A DNA stretch of 64,000 bases from Rheinheimera sp. A13L (GTDB taxonomy: Bacteria; Pseudomonadota; Gammaproteobacteria; Enterobacterales; Alteromonadaceae), in the NCBI RefSeq assembly GCF_000217935.1, contig NZ_AFHI01000013.1, positions 33,496 through 97,495 on the forward strand, written 5' to 3'. Positions 51,742-60,282 of this stretch are shown in pieces. A program made the position numbers and the translations under genes. How positions within the stretch are numbered: the first letter of the stretch is position 1; each line of letters starts with the position of its first letter. The notes under the pieces were generated by a model. The model made no database searches. It was not told where the DNA came from and saw only the letters and a program-made list of their open reading frames with translations.

Positions 51742-53562
51742 ATGCCGATGTTTGACGCCAAGAGCTTCCTGAAAACAGCGCCCCATATGCCGGGCGTTTA
51801 TCGTATGCTGGATCAGAAAGAAACCGTGATTTATGTCGGTAAAGCCAAAGATCTGAAAAAACGTTTATCCAGTTACTTTCGCCAGAATGTGTCCGGCAGC
51901 AAAACCCGCGCCTTAGTCAGTCATATTCATAGTGTGGAGCTGACGGTCACCCAAAGTGAAACTGAAGCGCTGATTTTAGAAAACAACCTGATTAAGCAGT
52001 ACCTGCCCAAATACAATATTTTGCTGCGGGATGATAAATCTTACCCATTTATTTTGATCACCAACCACAAACATCCTCGTATCAGTTCACACCGTGGACC
52101 TCGCAAAGTGGAAGGGCAGTATTTTGGCCCTTATCCAAGCGCAGGCGCTGTCTGGCAAAGTTTAAAGCTGCTGCAAAAAGTATTTCCTATCCGCCAGTGT
52201 GAGGACGGTTTTTATCGCGCCCGCACCCGGCCTTGTTTGCAGTACCAGTTAAAGCTGTGTTCTGCGCCTTGTGTCGGCAAAATATCAGATGAAGATTATG
52301 CTGCCGAAGTAAAAAACACCTCGCTGTTTTTATCCGGTAAAAGCCAGCAATTGATAGAGCAATTGGTGCAGCAAATGGAAAAAGCCAGTACGGAGATGGC
52401 TTTTGAAAAAGCCGCCCAGTTTCGCGATCAAATTGTCAGTTTACGCAAAGTACAAGAGCAGCAATACGTCAGCGGCGATCACGAAGAAATGGATGTGATC
52501 GCTCTGGAATGGTCGCATGGGGTGGCCTGTATTCATGTGCTCTTTATCCGCGATCATAAAGTGCTGGGTAGCAAAAACTTTTTCCCTAAAGTACCTGCAG
52601 GTTCTGAACCTGAAGAAATTTTACCCTCTTTTTTAGCTCAGTTTTATTTAAGTGGTGCCGGTGGCCAAATGATGCCTAAAGAGCTGGTACTGAGCGAGCA
52701 GGTAGCAGATGACGAGCAACTGGCGCAGGCTATTAGTGAACTGGCACAGCGTAAAGTCAGTTTTGTTTATGCCAAACGTGGAGAAAAAGCCCGTTATCTG
52801 GCTTTAGCGCAAAAAAACGCACAATTGGCAGCTGCCACTAAGTTGTCTGTTAAAGAGCAGGTTGCAGTGCGTTACCGTGAGCTGAAACAAACATTGAAGC
52901 TTGAGCTTTTAGATCGGATGGAATGTTTTGATATCAGCCACACCATGGGGCAATCGACTATAGCGTCCTGTGTGGTATTTGATGGTCAGGGGCCGAACAA
53001 AAGCGAATACCGCCGTTTTAATGTCGAAGGCATTACCCCAGGTGATGATTATGCCGCTATGTTATTTGCGCTGAATAAACGCTATGGCAAGCTCACAGAT
53101 GAAAGCCGGATCCCGGATTTGATTTTAATAGACGGCGGCCAGGGCCAACTGACTCAGGCCATCGATTTTTTCAGCAGTTGGCCTTTTGCTAAAAAACCAG
53201 TGCTGGTGGGGGTGGCAAAAGGCACCAGTCGCAAACCTGGTCTAGAAACTTTAATTTTACCCGATAACCCGGCAGGCTTTTCCTTAGCTGCAGAATCACC
53301 TGCTTTGCATTTAATCCAGCAAATCCGTGATGAAGCGCACCGCTTTGCCATTACAGGCCATCGTAATAAACGCGGTAAAGCCATTATTAAAAGCCCATTG
53401 GAAAATATCGATGGAGTAGGTGAGAAACGCAGACAAGCTTTGTTACAATACCTCGGAGGTTTGCATGGCGTGATGCAGGCCTCTGTGGACGAACTCGCGA
53501 CAGTACCGGGAATTTCCAGGCAACAGGCCGAAAAGATTTACCAGGCATGTCACAATAACTAA
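51742..53562 (+). CDS. uvrC: Excinuclease ABC subunit C
   Basis: 606 residues from ATG 51742; an ATG at 51748 is equally possible. N-terminal GIY-YIG nuclease (PGVYRM..VIYVGKAKDLKKRL), UVR motif near 200-235, RNase H-like C-terminal nuclease (ECFDISHTMGQSTIASCVVF and IDGGQGQL), and tandem helix-hairpin-helix at the end (GVGEKRRQALLQYLGG and VPGISRQQAEKIY). It makes both incisions in nucleotide-excision repair. Eighteen bases after uvrY. Confidence 0.97.
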   Translation: MPMFDAKSFLKTAPHMPGVYRMLDQKETVIYVGKAKDLKKRLSSYFRQNVSGSKTRALVSHIHSVELTVTQSETEALILENNLIKQYLPKYNILLRDDKSYPFILITNHKHPRISSHRGPRKVEGQYFGPYPSAGAVWQSLKLLQKVFPIRQCEDGFYRARTRPCLQYQLKLCSAPCVGKISDEDYAAEVKNTSLFLSGKSQQLIEQLVQQMEKASTEMAFEKAAQFRDQIVSLRKVQEQQYVSGDHEEMDVIALEWSHGVACIHVLFIRDHKVLGSKNFFPKVPAGSEPEEILPSFLAQFYLSGAGGQMMPKELVLSEQVADDEQLAQAISELAQRKVSFVYAKRGEKARYLALAQKNAQLAAATKLSVKEQVAVRYRELKQTLKLELLDRMECFDISHTMGQSTIASCVVFDGQGPNKSEYRRFNVEGITPGDDYAAMLFALNKRYGKLTDESRIPDLILIDGGQGQLTQAIDFFSSWPFAKKPVLVGVAKGTSRKPGLETLILPDNPAGFSLAAESPALHLIQQIRDEAHRFAITGHRNKRGKAIIKSPLENIDGVGEKRRQALLQYLGGLHGVMQASVDELATVPGISRQQAEKIYQACHNN

Positions 53563-53592
53563 ATATTTGTGCCCACTTTGAGAAGTAGTGTT

Positions 53593-54135
53593 ATGTGGAA
53601 TATTCCAAATCTGTTGACTATGTTCCGATTGTGCTTGATCCCTGTTTGTTTATTCTGTTTTTACTCTGAACTGGAACACGCCCGCTTTTTTGCCGCTTTT
53701 GCCTTCTGGTTTGCTGCCATCACCGACATGCTGGATGGATACCTTGCCCGTAAAATGCAACTGCTGACACCTTTTGGGGCTTTTTTAGACCCAGTGGCTG
53801 ATAAACTGATGGTGGCTGCTGCTTTAGTCTTGATCGCCGTTGATATGCAAACCTTATGGGTGACTATTCCGGCTTTTATTATGATCAGCAGAGAGATATT
53901 AATTTCTGCCTTACGTGAATGGATGGCCGGAGTAGGGCAACGTGCTCAGGTAGCAGTGTCCGAAGTGGGTAAATACAAAACAGCAGCGCAGATGTTGGCA
54001 TTGATAGGTTTAATTTGGCAGCCTGTCGGCTGGCTGACTGATTTAAGTATGGCATTGCTGTATATAGCAACCTTATTAACGGTTTGGTCTATGTTGGTTT
54101 ACCTGAAAGCATCCTGGCCAGCGCTGAGTAAATAG
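53593..54135 (+). CDS. pgsA: Phosphatidylglycerophosphate synthase
   Basis: 180 residues from ATG 53593 (MWNIPNLLTMFR), matching E. coli PgsA; a GTG at 53569 is less likely. CDP-alcohol phosphotransferase motif spelled D-G-x2-A-R-x8-G-x3-D-x3-D in DMLDGYLARKMQ..GAFLDPVADKL. Several membrane segments. It makes phosphatidylglycerophosphate, the precursor of phosphatidylglycerol. The tRNA cluster follows as in E. coli. Confidence 0.96.
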   Translation: MWNIPNLLTMFRLCLIPVCLFCFYSELEHARFFAAFAFWFAAITDMLDGYLARKMQLLTPFGAFLDPVADKLMVAAALVLIAVDMQTLWVTIPAFIMISREILISALREWMAGVGQRAQVAVSEVGKYKTAAQMLALIGLIWQPVGWLTDLSMALLYIATLLTVWSMLVYLKASWPALSK

Positions 54136-54268
54136 GCGGAAAAAGTTTGCAAAAACAGCAGTGAAGCTACTTTTTGAGCAAACGAATTTAAAAGCATAAA
54201 TTTGTGGTTGACGTAAAAGCATAAACCAGTAGAATGCGTCTCGTGTTACGGCGAATGGCCAGTAAAAA

Positions 54269-54344
54269 GCGGGCATAGCTCAGTTGGTAGAGCGCGACCT
54301 TGCCAAGGTCGAGGTCACGAGTTCGAGCCTCGTTGCCCGCTCCA
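54269..54344 (+). tRNA. tRNA-Gly(GCC), copy 1
   Basis: 76 bases with CCA encoded. Acceptor GCGGGCA/TGCCCGC; D-arm GCTC/GAGC with A14; anticodon loop TTGCCAA; T-arm GTTCGAGC. First tRNA after pgsA, equivalent to E. coli glyW. Confidence 0.97.
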
Positions 54345-54359
54345 AGTCGTACGCCAGAT

Positions 54360-54433
54360 GGCGGGTTGGCAGAATGGCCATGCAGCGGATTGCAAATCCG
54401 TCCACCTCGGTTCGACTCCGGGACCCGCCTCCA
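54360..54433 (+). tRNA. tRNA-Cys(GCA)
   Basis: 74 bases with CCA encoded. Acceptor GGCGGGT/ACCCGCC; anticodon loop TTGCAAA; T-arm GTTCGACTC. Equivalent to E. coli cysT. Confidence 0.97.
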
Positions 54434-54490
54434 TTTAATACCGTACTTGGTTAAATGTCGTTGGCTGTAATACAAAATAGAAAAGTGTTT

Positions 54491-54577
54491 GCCCGGGTGG
54501 TGAAATCGGTAGACACAAGGGATTTAAAATCCCTCGCTCGAAAGGGCGTGCCGGTTCAAGTCCGGCCCCGGGCACCA
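54491..54577 (+). tRNA. tRNA-Leu(UAA)
   Basis: 87-base class II tRNA with CCA encoded. Acceptor GCCCGGG/CCCGGGC; anticodon loop TTTAAAA with TAA; long variable arm; T-arm GTTCAAGTC. Equivalent to E. coli leuZ. Confidence 0.97.
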
Positions 54578-54653
54578 TCTCAATAGCAAGATATTGAGAA
54601 AGGTTGAATAAACCTGAAATACCAAAGCAGATTATTATCTGCAAAATGCCTAA

Positions 54654-54729
54654 GCGGGCATAGCTCAGTTGGTAGAGCGCGACCTTGCCAAGGTCGAGGT
54701 CACGAGTTCGAGCCTCGTTGCCCGCTCCA
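54654..54729 (+). tRNA. tRNA-Gly(GCC), copy 2
   Basis: Identical to copy 1 over 76 bases, including encoded CCA. This extra copy is not in the E. coli glyW-cysT-leuZ cluster. Confidence 0.96.
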
Positions 54730-54774
54730 AATTCAAATTGCTCTCAATGCTCCTAAGCAAGAAATGCCGCCTAA

Positions 54775-54850
54775 GCGGGCATAGTTGTGTTGGTAGAGCG
54801 CGACCTTGCCAAGGTCGAGGTCACGAGTTCGAGCCTCGTTGCCCGCTCCA
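54775..54850 (+). tRNA. tRNA-Gly(GCC), copy 3, with altered D-arm (possibly non-functional)
   Basis: Identical to copies 1 and 2 except for three changes in the D-arm: C11 to T, C13 to G and A14 to T (54785, 54787, 54788). A14 pairs with U8 in nearly all tRNAs and C13 with G22, so folding should suffer. The anticodon, acceptor, T-arm and CCA are intact. It may be a decaying duplicate or a specialised variant. Confidence 0.75.
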
Positions 54851-54860
54851 AATCTAAAAA

Positions 54861-54887
54861 AAGCAGCCTTGAGGCTGCTTTTTTTCG
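54861..54887 (+). terminator. Terminator of the tRNA cluster
   Basis: AAGCAGCC (54861-54868) pairs with GGCTGCTT (54873-54880), loop TTGA, with a T-run to 54885. Confidence 0.9.
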
Positions 54888-54932
54888 TTTTAGGCTCTGC
54901 AGAGCAGAATAGTGCTGTGTGGTTTGCCGCAT

Positions 54933-54960
54933 AAAAAAAGCGGCCTGAGCCGCTTTTTTT
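54933..54960. terminator. Bidirectional terminator, serves the minus-strand symporter gene
   Basis: AAAAAAAGCGGC (54933-54944) pairs with GCCGCTTTTTT (54949-54960), loop CTGA. Confidence 0.9.
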
Positions 54961-54973
54961 GATCCAACCGAAC

Positions 54974-56392
54974 TTAACTCACCAGGAGCGAACCCAGCCA
55001 CAGACTAAACAGGCTGATCGCCACTATACCGACCAGATTCAGCACTAAACCCGCCCTGACCATATCTTTAATTTGTAGCTTGCCTGAGGCAAACACTATA
55101 GCGTTGGGGGGCGTAGCCACAGGCATCATAAAGGCAAAACTGGCAGCCAAAGCCGCTGGTACTACTAAATACAGCGGCGACAGGTCCATAGAGAGAGCCA
55201 CAGGGCCTAATAACGGCAGGAAAGCTGCCGCTGTGGCAGTATTACTGGTGACTTCAGTCAGGAAGATGATCAGACTGGTCACCACAAGCAGCAGTAGGAC
55301 AGGCGGCACAGTGTGCAATAACTGTAATTGTTGTGCTAATAATTCAGCAACGCCGGTTTTCTGGATCTGATCGGCCATACTCAGACCACCACCAAACAGC
55401 AACAACACTCCCCAGGGCAAATTCTGACTGTCTTTCCATTCCAACAGAGCTGTGCCAGACCCTTTTTCGTCTGGCAAGATAAAAAGTAGAGCGGCTGCGC
55501 AAAGTGCAATCACTGTGTCACTGACTGGTAATCCGGTCCATTTCACCAGCCATTGCTGGCTGATCCAACTAAAGGCCGCCAGCGCAAAGACGATTAAAAC
55601 TAATTTTTGTGAACGTGACATAGCGCCTAAGGCCTGTAACTGGGCCGAAGTATCATTCTGAGCCAGTTCAGTTTTGGGCATGCGGAAATGGATTTTTGTC
55701 AGCCAGACCCAGCAAATAACCAGCATAGTCAAAGCCAATGGCACACCCAATAGCATCCAGTCGGCAAAACTGATTTGAATGTTATAACTTTTTGATAAAT
55801 AAGCTGCCAGCAGCGCATTGGGTGGCGTACCAATTAATGTAGCTACACCCCCTATGCTTGCACTGTAGGCGATACCAAGCAAGACGGCTTTACCAAACTG
55901 GTCCTGTGTTGAAGCGTTTGCCATAGCGATAATGGATAAACCTATAGGCAACATCATCACAGCTGTGGCGGTATTGGACATCCACATGGATAAAAAGGCG
56001 GTTACAGCCATCACAGCTGCAATTTGTAAGCCTGGTGAAGACCCGACCATAGACAAGGCTTTTAAAGCGATGCGCTTATGCAGAACGGTTTTTTCCATCG
56101 CTATAGAAAGAAAAAAACCGCCTAAAAACAGGAAAATCAAAGGATGGGCGTAAGGCGAGGTTGCAGCATCCAGTTTATCTATACCCAACAGGGGGATAAA
56201 AATCATCGGCAGCAAGGATGTAACCGGAATGGGAACAATCTCGGAGATCCACCAGAGCACCATCCAGGCCATTAAACCCGTGATCATCCAGGCAGCCTGG
56301 CTCATTTGTACTGTGGGTGGAGGTAACAAAATAGTCAGTAGTAATAACAAGGGGCCACAGAGCAGCAGCATGCGGCTGGAGAAAGACGACAT
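54974..56392 (-). CDS. DASS (SLC13)-family sodium:dicarboxylate symporter
   Basis: 472 residues with about twelve membrane segments. The family's paired SNT motifs are seen in WMSNTATAVMMLP and EVTSNTATAAAFLP, with ATLIGTPPNALLAAYL and FMMPVATPPNAIVFASG following, the substrate- and sodium-binding hairpins. It imports succinate-type dicarboxylates or citrate with sodium. AAGGAT precedes the ATG. It follows the porin gene, in a region with dctA and dctBD, so its substrate is likely a C4-dicarboxylate. Confidence 0.92.
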   Translation of the reverse strand: MSSFSSRMLLLCGPLLLLLTILLPPPTVQMSQAAWMITGLMAWMVLWWISEIVPIPVTSLLPMIFIPLLGIDKLDAATSPYAHPLIFLFLGGFFLSIAMEKTVLHKRIALKALSMVGSSPGLQIAAVMAVTAFLSMWMSNTATAVMMLPIGLSIIAMANASTQDQFGKAVLLGIAYSASIGGVATLIGTPPNALLAAYLSKSYNIQISFADWMLLGVPLALTMLVICWVWLTKIHFRMPKTELAQNDTSAQLQALGAMSRSQKLVLIVFALAAFSWISQQWLVKWTGLPVSDTVIALCAAALLFILPDEKGSGTALLEWKDSQNLPWGVLLLFGGGLSMADQIQKTGVAELLAQQLQLLHTVPPVLLLLVVTSLIIFLTEVTSNTATAAAFLPLLGPVALSMDLSPLYLVVPAALAASFAFMMPVATPPNAIVFASGKLQIKDMVRAGLVLNLVGIVAISLFSLWLGSLLVS

Positions 56393-56433
56393 AATACATC
56401 CTTAAAAGAAACCGGAGCCAGGCTCCGGTGAGA

Positions 56434-57393
56434 TCAGAAAAAAAACTTCATACCCAGAGCGGCGGCATGATCGCGCTCAGTTTCAAAGTTAAGTTTGGAC
56501 AGAAGCAGATAGGCCGTCAAATTGTTTCGCCACTGGTAATCCACTCCAATGCTATGCAATCTGGCTTTTTCAGCATGACGGGTCTGGCTGTTGTCCTTCT
56601 GCCATTGCCATTTATAAGTCCAGTCGTTGTGCTGATAACTCAGCTGCGCCAGCCAGGCATCCCCCTCGATATTACGCACCAGGTGCTCACTATGCTGAAG
56701 CATCAAGCCTGCCGCAAGCACAGCTCCATCGGTTTGCCATAAGGGTAGTTGCGCCAGCAGACGCTCTGCAGTGATATTGTTTAGTTCATTCGTGCGGCCA
56801 TACGCCAGATACAGAGGGTACTTTTTTAACGCCGGGTCGCCATAACCCAATACCCAGTCATAACCACCGGCAATTTCATCACTGGCCCCTGTCTGGTAGG
56901 TGGCAGAAAAGTTAAAACCTTCGATAATAGGTGACTGATAACTCAGTATATTTTCCAGCCTGTCCTGAGCTGGCGTGATCTGAGCTATATCGGCGAGGGA
57001 TTCGTTAAATAAATCGATTTTCCCCTCAGACTTTTTAAACCTGGTGTCATTTTTACCAAACACCAATTCGCCATAGCGACCAGCTACCCCTATATAGGTA
57101 TTGCGTGAGCCGAAGCGGTGATCTTTATTGGCATCATCCAGACCATTGACCTGCCACTCGTACACAGCGATGACAGCCAGTCCATCTGTCAATTGATGTT
57201 TGGCTTTCATACCCAAACGGGAAAACGGCACTTCAATTTGGCGGCCTTGATCGGCATAACGATAGAGTCCTTTATCCACATCCAGTGCCTGGAGTTCAAG
57301 TTTACCGTACCAGTCCCATTCAAAAGCGTTGACCTTTGACGCTGTAAAAGCCAGAGTGCAACAGATAGCTGCAGATAAGCTTAATTTAACCAT
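56434..57393 (-). CDS. Gram-negative porin, 16-strand type
   Basis: 319 residues from the ATG at 57393, which starts a signal peptide (cleavage likely after VNA near 24); a longer reading lies within dctA. GAGGTG precedes the ATG inside the end of dctA, and the genes overlap by eight bases. The mature protein has alternating beta strands, the typical start [38 protein letters not shown] (eyelet-loop region) and ends in Phe (MKFFF) as outer membrane barrels do. Coupling to dctA suggests dicarboxylate uptake. Confidence 0.85.
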   Translation of the reverse strand: MVKLSLSAAICCTLAFTASKVNAFEWDWYGKLELQALDVDKGLYRYADQGRQIEVPFSRLGMKAKHQLTDGLAVIAVYEWQVNGLDDANKDHRFGSRNTYIGVAGRYGELVFGKNDTRFKKSEGKIDLFNESLADIAQITPAQDRLENILSYQSPIIEGFNFSATYQTGASDEIAGGYDWVLGYGDPALKKYPLYLAYGRTNELNNITAERLLAQLPLWQTDGAVLAAGLMLQHSEHLVRNIEGDAWLAQLSYQHNDWTYKWQWQKDNSQTRHAEKARLHSIGVDYQWRNNLTAYLLLSKLNFETERDHAAALGMKFFF

Positions 57394-58702
57394 GTTGCAC
57401 CTCTGCCGCTTTGACTGACACTGTATCTGTTTGTGGAGTTGCTCCAAGAGCCAGCTCCTTGTCCAATTGTTGCATATCCAGTTCACCACACCATTTGGAA
57501 ACCACCAAAGTAGCGACACCGTTACCAATTAAATTGGTTAATGCTCTGGCTTCAGACATAAATCTGTCTATGCCTAAAATCAAGGCTATACCAGCCACCG
57601 GTACTGAACCTACGGAAGCTAAAGTAGCAGCTAATACGATAAATCCGCTGCCGGTTACCCCTGCAGCACCTTTGGATGTCACCAGCAACACCGCCAGTAA
57701 GGTCAGTTGCTGAGTTAAATCCATAGGGGTATCTGTAGCCTGAGCAATAAACACCGCCGCCATGGTCAGATAAATAGCCGTACCGTCGAGATTAAAAGAA
57801 TAGCCTGTAGGCACAACTAGACCTACAGTAGATTTAGTGGCTCCCAGTTTCTCAAGCTTGGCCATCATACGTGGCAGCACAGATTCAGACGACGATGTGC
57901 CTAATACGATCAGCAGCTCTTCTTTAATATAACGAATAAAGCGGGTAATAGAAAAACCGTGGTAACGGCAAATAGCACCCAATACGATAAAAATAAACAG
58001 CAGGCAAGTGATGTAGAAGGTTGCCATTAAACCCGCTAAAGACCATAAAGTAGCAATGCCATATTTACCTATGGTAAAGGCCATGGCGCCAAAAGCACCA
58101 ACAGGAGCGACTTTCATCAGCATATGCACTATGGCAAATAACACTTCTGAGCTTTTTTCCACATAACCAAAAATCAGGTTTTTCCGGCCACCCAAACGCT
58201 GTAAAGCAAAACCAAACAGGATAGAGAAAAACAGCACTTGCAACATATCGCCGCGGGCAAAAGCATCAAATACGCTGCTGGGGATCACATTCAGCAAAAA
58301 ATCCGTGGTGCTTTGCATCTGGTCCGGTGCTGTGTATTTACTGATGGATTGTTGATCCAGGCTGGCTGGATCTATGTGCATGCCGACACCAGGCTTAACG
58401 ACATTAATTACCACTAAACCAATGATCAGGGCTATGGTCGAGACAATTTCAAAATAGAGCAGGGCATAGCCACCCGTTTTCCCTACTTTTTTCATATCTT
58501 CCATACCTGCTATACCTACCACTACAGTACAAAAGATAATGGGCGCGATAATCATTTTAATCAGTTTGATAAAAGCTGTACCCAAAGGCTGCATGGCGGT
58601 GCCCAGCTCCGGATAAAAATGACCTAAAAAGATACCTGCACTGATGGCAAGCAATACCTGAATATAGAGGCTGGATAGCAGCCTTTTGGTTTTATTTTTC
58701 AT
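57386..58702 (-). CDS. dctA: C4-dicarboxylate transporter DctA
   Basis: 438 residues, DAACS family. Eight membrane helices and two hairpins: the serine-rich hairpin [14 protein letters not shown], the motif [26 protein letters not shown] and the second hairpin [19 protein letters not shown], with [20 protein letters not shown] at the end. It imports succinate, fumarate and malate with protons or sodium. A sigma-54 promoter lies 51 bases upstream. The porin gene overlaps its end. Confidence 0.97.
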   Translation of the reverse strand: MKNKTKRLLSSLYIQVLLAISAGIFLGHFYPELGTAMQPLGTAFIKLIKMIIAPIIFCTVVVGIAGMEDMKKVGKTGGYALLYFEIVSTIALIIGLVVINVVKPGVGMHIDPASLDQQSISKYTAPDQMQSTTDFLLNVIPSSVFDAFARGDMLQVLFFSILFGFALQRLGGRKNLIFGYVEKSSEVLFAIVHMLMKVAPVGAFGAMAFTIGKYGIATLWSLAGLMATFYITCLLFIFIVLGAICRYHGFSITRFIRYIKEELLIVLGTSSSESVLPRMMAKLEKLGATKSTVGLVVPTGYSFNLDGTAIYLTMAAVFIAQATDTPMDLTQQLTLLAVLLVTSKGAAGVTGSGFIVLAATLASVGSVPVAGIALILGIDRFMSEARALTNLIGNGVATLVVSKWCGELDMQQLDKELALGATPQTDTVSVKAAEVQHG

Positions 58703-58752
58703 TGTTATTGTCTCTCTGGTTATGGAGTAAATCTCCCTGTCAGACAGTCAAT

Positions 58753-58768
58753 AGCAAAGAGAAAGCCA
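58753..58768 (-). promoter_or_regulatory. Sigma-54 promoter of dctA
   Basis: On the minus strand TGGCTTTCTCTTTGCT has GG at -24 and GC at -12 with exactly the TGGC-N7-TTGC spacing of RpoN promoters. Transcription would begin near 58741, ~39 bases before the dctA ATG. Confidence 0.7.
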
Positions 58769-58823
58769 GCTTTTTTGTTCAAATATTGTTGTTTAAATTC
58801 AGTTGGTTACGTGTTTCTTATTT

Positions 58824-58860
58824 AAGCCTTGATAAGGCTTGTGTGGATTTCCACACAAGC
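58824..58860 (-). promoter_or_regulatory. Probable DctD upstream activating sequence
   Basis: A perfect 11-base inverted repeat (TCCACACAAGC arms, 2-base centre, 58837-58860) lies ~75-100 bases upstream of the sigma-54 promoter, and a second repeat, AAGCCTT/AAGGCTT (58824-58840), overlaps its edge. A further half-like TCCGCACAAG is at 58881. DctD dimers bind TGTG-type palindromes in this position in rhizobia; inference here. Confidence 0.6.
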
Positions 58861-58899
58861 TACAAAGGCTGTTGTCACTTAATCCGCACAAGGTGCTGC

Positions 58900-60282
58900 T
58901 CAGTCTTCGTTTTTGTCCAGAAAGTCGCGGCGGGTCAGCTGATATTTAGCCATTTTGTCGTATAAGGTTTTACGGGGTAAATCCAGCTCGCTCATCACAG
59001 CTTTTATCGCCCCTTTGTGCTGATTTAAGGCCTCTTCCAGCAGCATTTTTTCGTAATATTCAACCCGCTGCTGTAAGCTCATATTGCCTGTGATGCCATG
59101 TTCTGCTTTATGTGGTTGAGTGCTGAAAGCAACCTGTGCGCCCATCAATACATAACGTTCCGCCATATTACGCAGCTCCCGCACATTGCCGGGCCACTGA
59201 TGCTGCGCCAATTGCTGTAACTCAGTGCTTTTCAGCGGAATATATTCTTTATGAAAACGCGCTGCGGCGATGCGGGCAAAATGTGAAAATAATAAGAACA
59301 CATCATCTTTACGCTGGCGTAATGCGGGCAAATGCAAATCCACCAGAGACAAGCGGTAATACAAGTCACTGCGAAATTCCCCAGCGCTTGCCAATTGTTT
59401 TAAATCCATTTTGCTGGCGGCTATTACCCGAATATCCAAATCTATGGCCTGATTCGAGCCTAAGCGGGTTACTTTTCGCTCTTCCAGTACCCGCAACAGC
59501 TTGACCTGCAGAGACAAAGGGGTGCTTTCAATCTCATCCAGTAATAAAGTGCCGCCATTGGCAAACTCAAATTTACCTATACGTTTTTTATCGGCGCCGG
59601 TAAAAGCTCCTGCTTCAGCGCCAAAGAGTTCACTTTCAATCAGTTGCTCTGGTATAGCTCCGCAGTTGATGGCCACAAAGTTATGCTGGCGTCTGTCACT
59701 TTGCTCATGTAAGTAGCGCGCCACCAGTTCTTTGCCTGTGCCGGTTTCACCATAAATCAGCACGTCAGCAGGGGCGTCGATCACGGCATCCAGAGTGCGA
59801 CGTAACTGCTGCATCACAGGGCTTTGGCCCAGAATACGCAAACCAGGCTGTTGTTCGCGTTCAACTGCAGCTTTTAACTGCCGGTTCTCCAGTACTAAAT
59901 GACGTTTCTCCAAAGCCCGGCGACTGACTTCCACCAGATGATCATTATCAAAAGGTTTTTCCAGAAAATCATAAGCACCTTGTTGCATGGCTTTTACAGC
60001 CAATGACACAGCACCATAACCGGTCAGCATGACCACAGGGATTTCAGCGTCTATCGCATGAATTTTCTGTAACAGCTCAAGGCCATTCAGTGCCGGCATA
60101 TGCATATCTGTGATCACTATGCCGCTATAGTGTGGGCTGATTTGTTTGAGAACTTCGCCAGGATTGGCGGTGGTAAAACAAGCTAAATCTTCCAGCTTTA
60201 ACAGCTGGCTGACGGCACTGCGAATATCGGCTTCGTCATCAATAAAAATAATAGCCGGTTGCTGTTGTTCTGTAATCGCCAT
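58900..60282 (-). CDS. dctD: Sigma-54-dependent response regulator DctD
   Basis: 460 residues. Receiver domain with Asp 59 (ITDMHMP), AAA+ domain with Walker A GETGTGKE, the RpoN-contacting GAFTGA loop, Walker B TLLLDEI, arginine finger region (RSDLYYRLS), and a Fis-type helix-turn-helix at the C-terminus (AIKAVMSELDLPRKTLYDKM). It should activate dctA from the adjacent sigma-54 promoter when DctB senses dicarboxylate. Begins immediately after the dctB stop. Confidence 0.96.
   Translation of the reverse strand: MAITEQQQPAIIFIDDEADIRSAVSQLLKLEDLACFTTANPGEVLKQISPHYSGIVITDMHMPALNGLELLQKIHAIDAEIPVVMLTGYGAVSLAVKAMQQGAYDFLEKPFDNDHLVEVSRRALEKRHLVLENRQLKAAVEREQQPGLRILGQSPVMQQLRRTLDAVIDAPADVLIYGETGTGKELVARYLHEQSDRRQHNFVAINCGAIPEQLIESELFGAEAGAFTGADKKRIGKFEFANGGTLLLDEIESTPLSLQVKLLRVLEERKVTRLGSNQAIDLDIRVIAASKMDLKQLASAGEFRSDLYYRLSLVDLHLPALRQRKDDVFLLFSHFARIAAARFHKEYIPLKSTELQQLAQHQWPGNVRELRNMAERYVLMGAQVAFSTQPHKAEHGITGNMSLQQRVEYYEKMLLEEALNQHKGAIKAVMSELDLPRKTLYDKMAKYQLTRRDFLDKNED

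Noticed and set aside
54188..54475. 95-codon minus-strand ORF over the tRNA cluster
   Set aside because: It is read through tRNA-Gly and tRNA-Cys on the opposite strand; a common false call over tRNAs.
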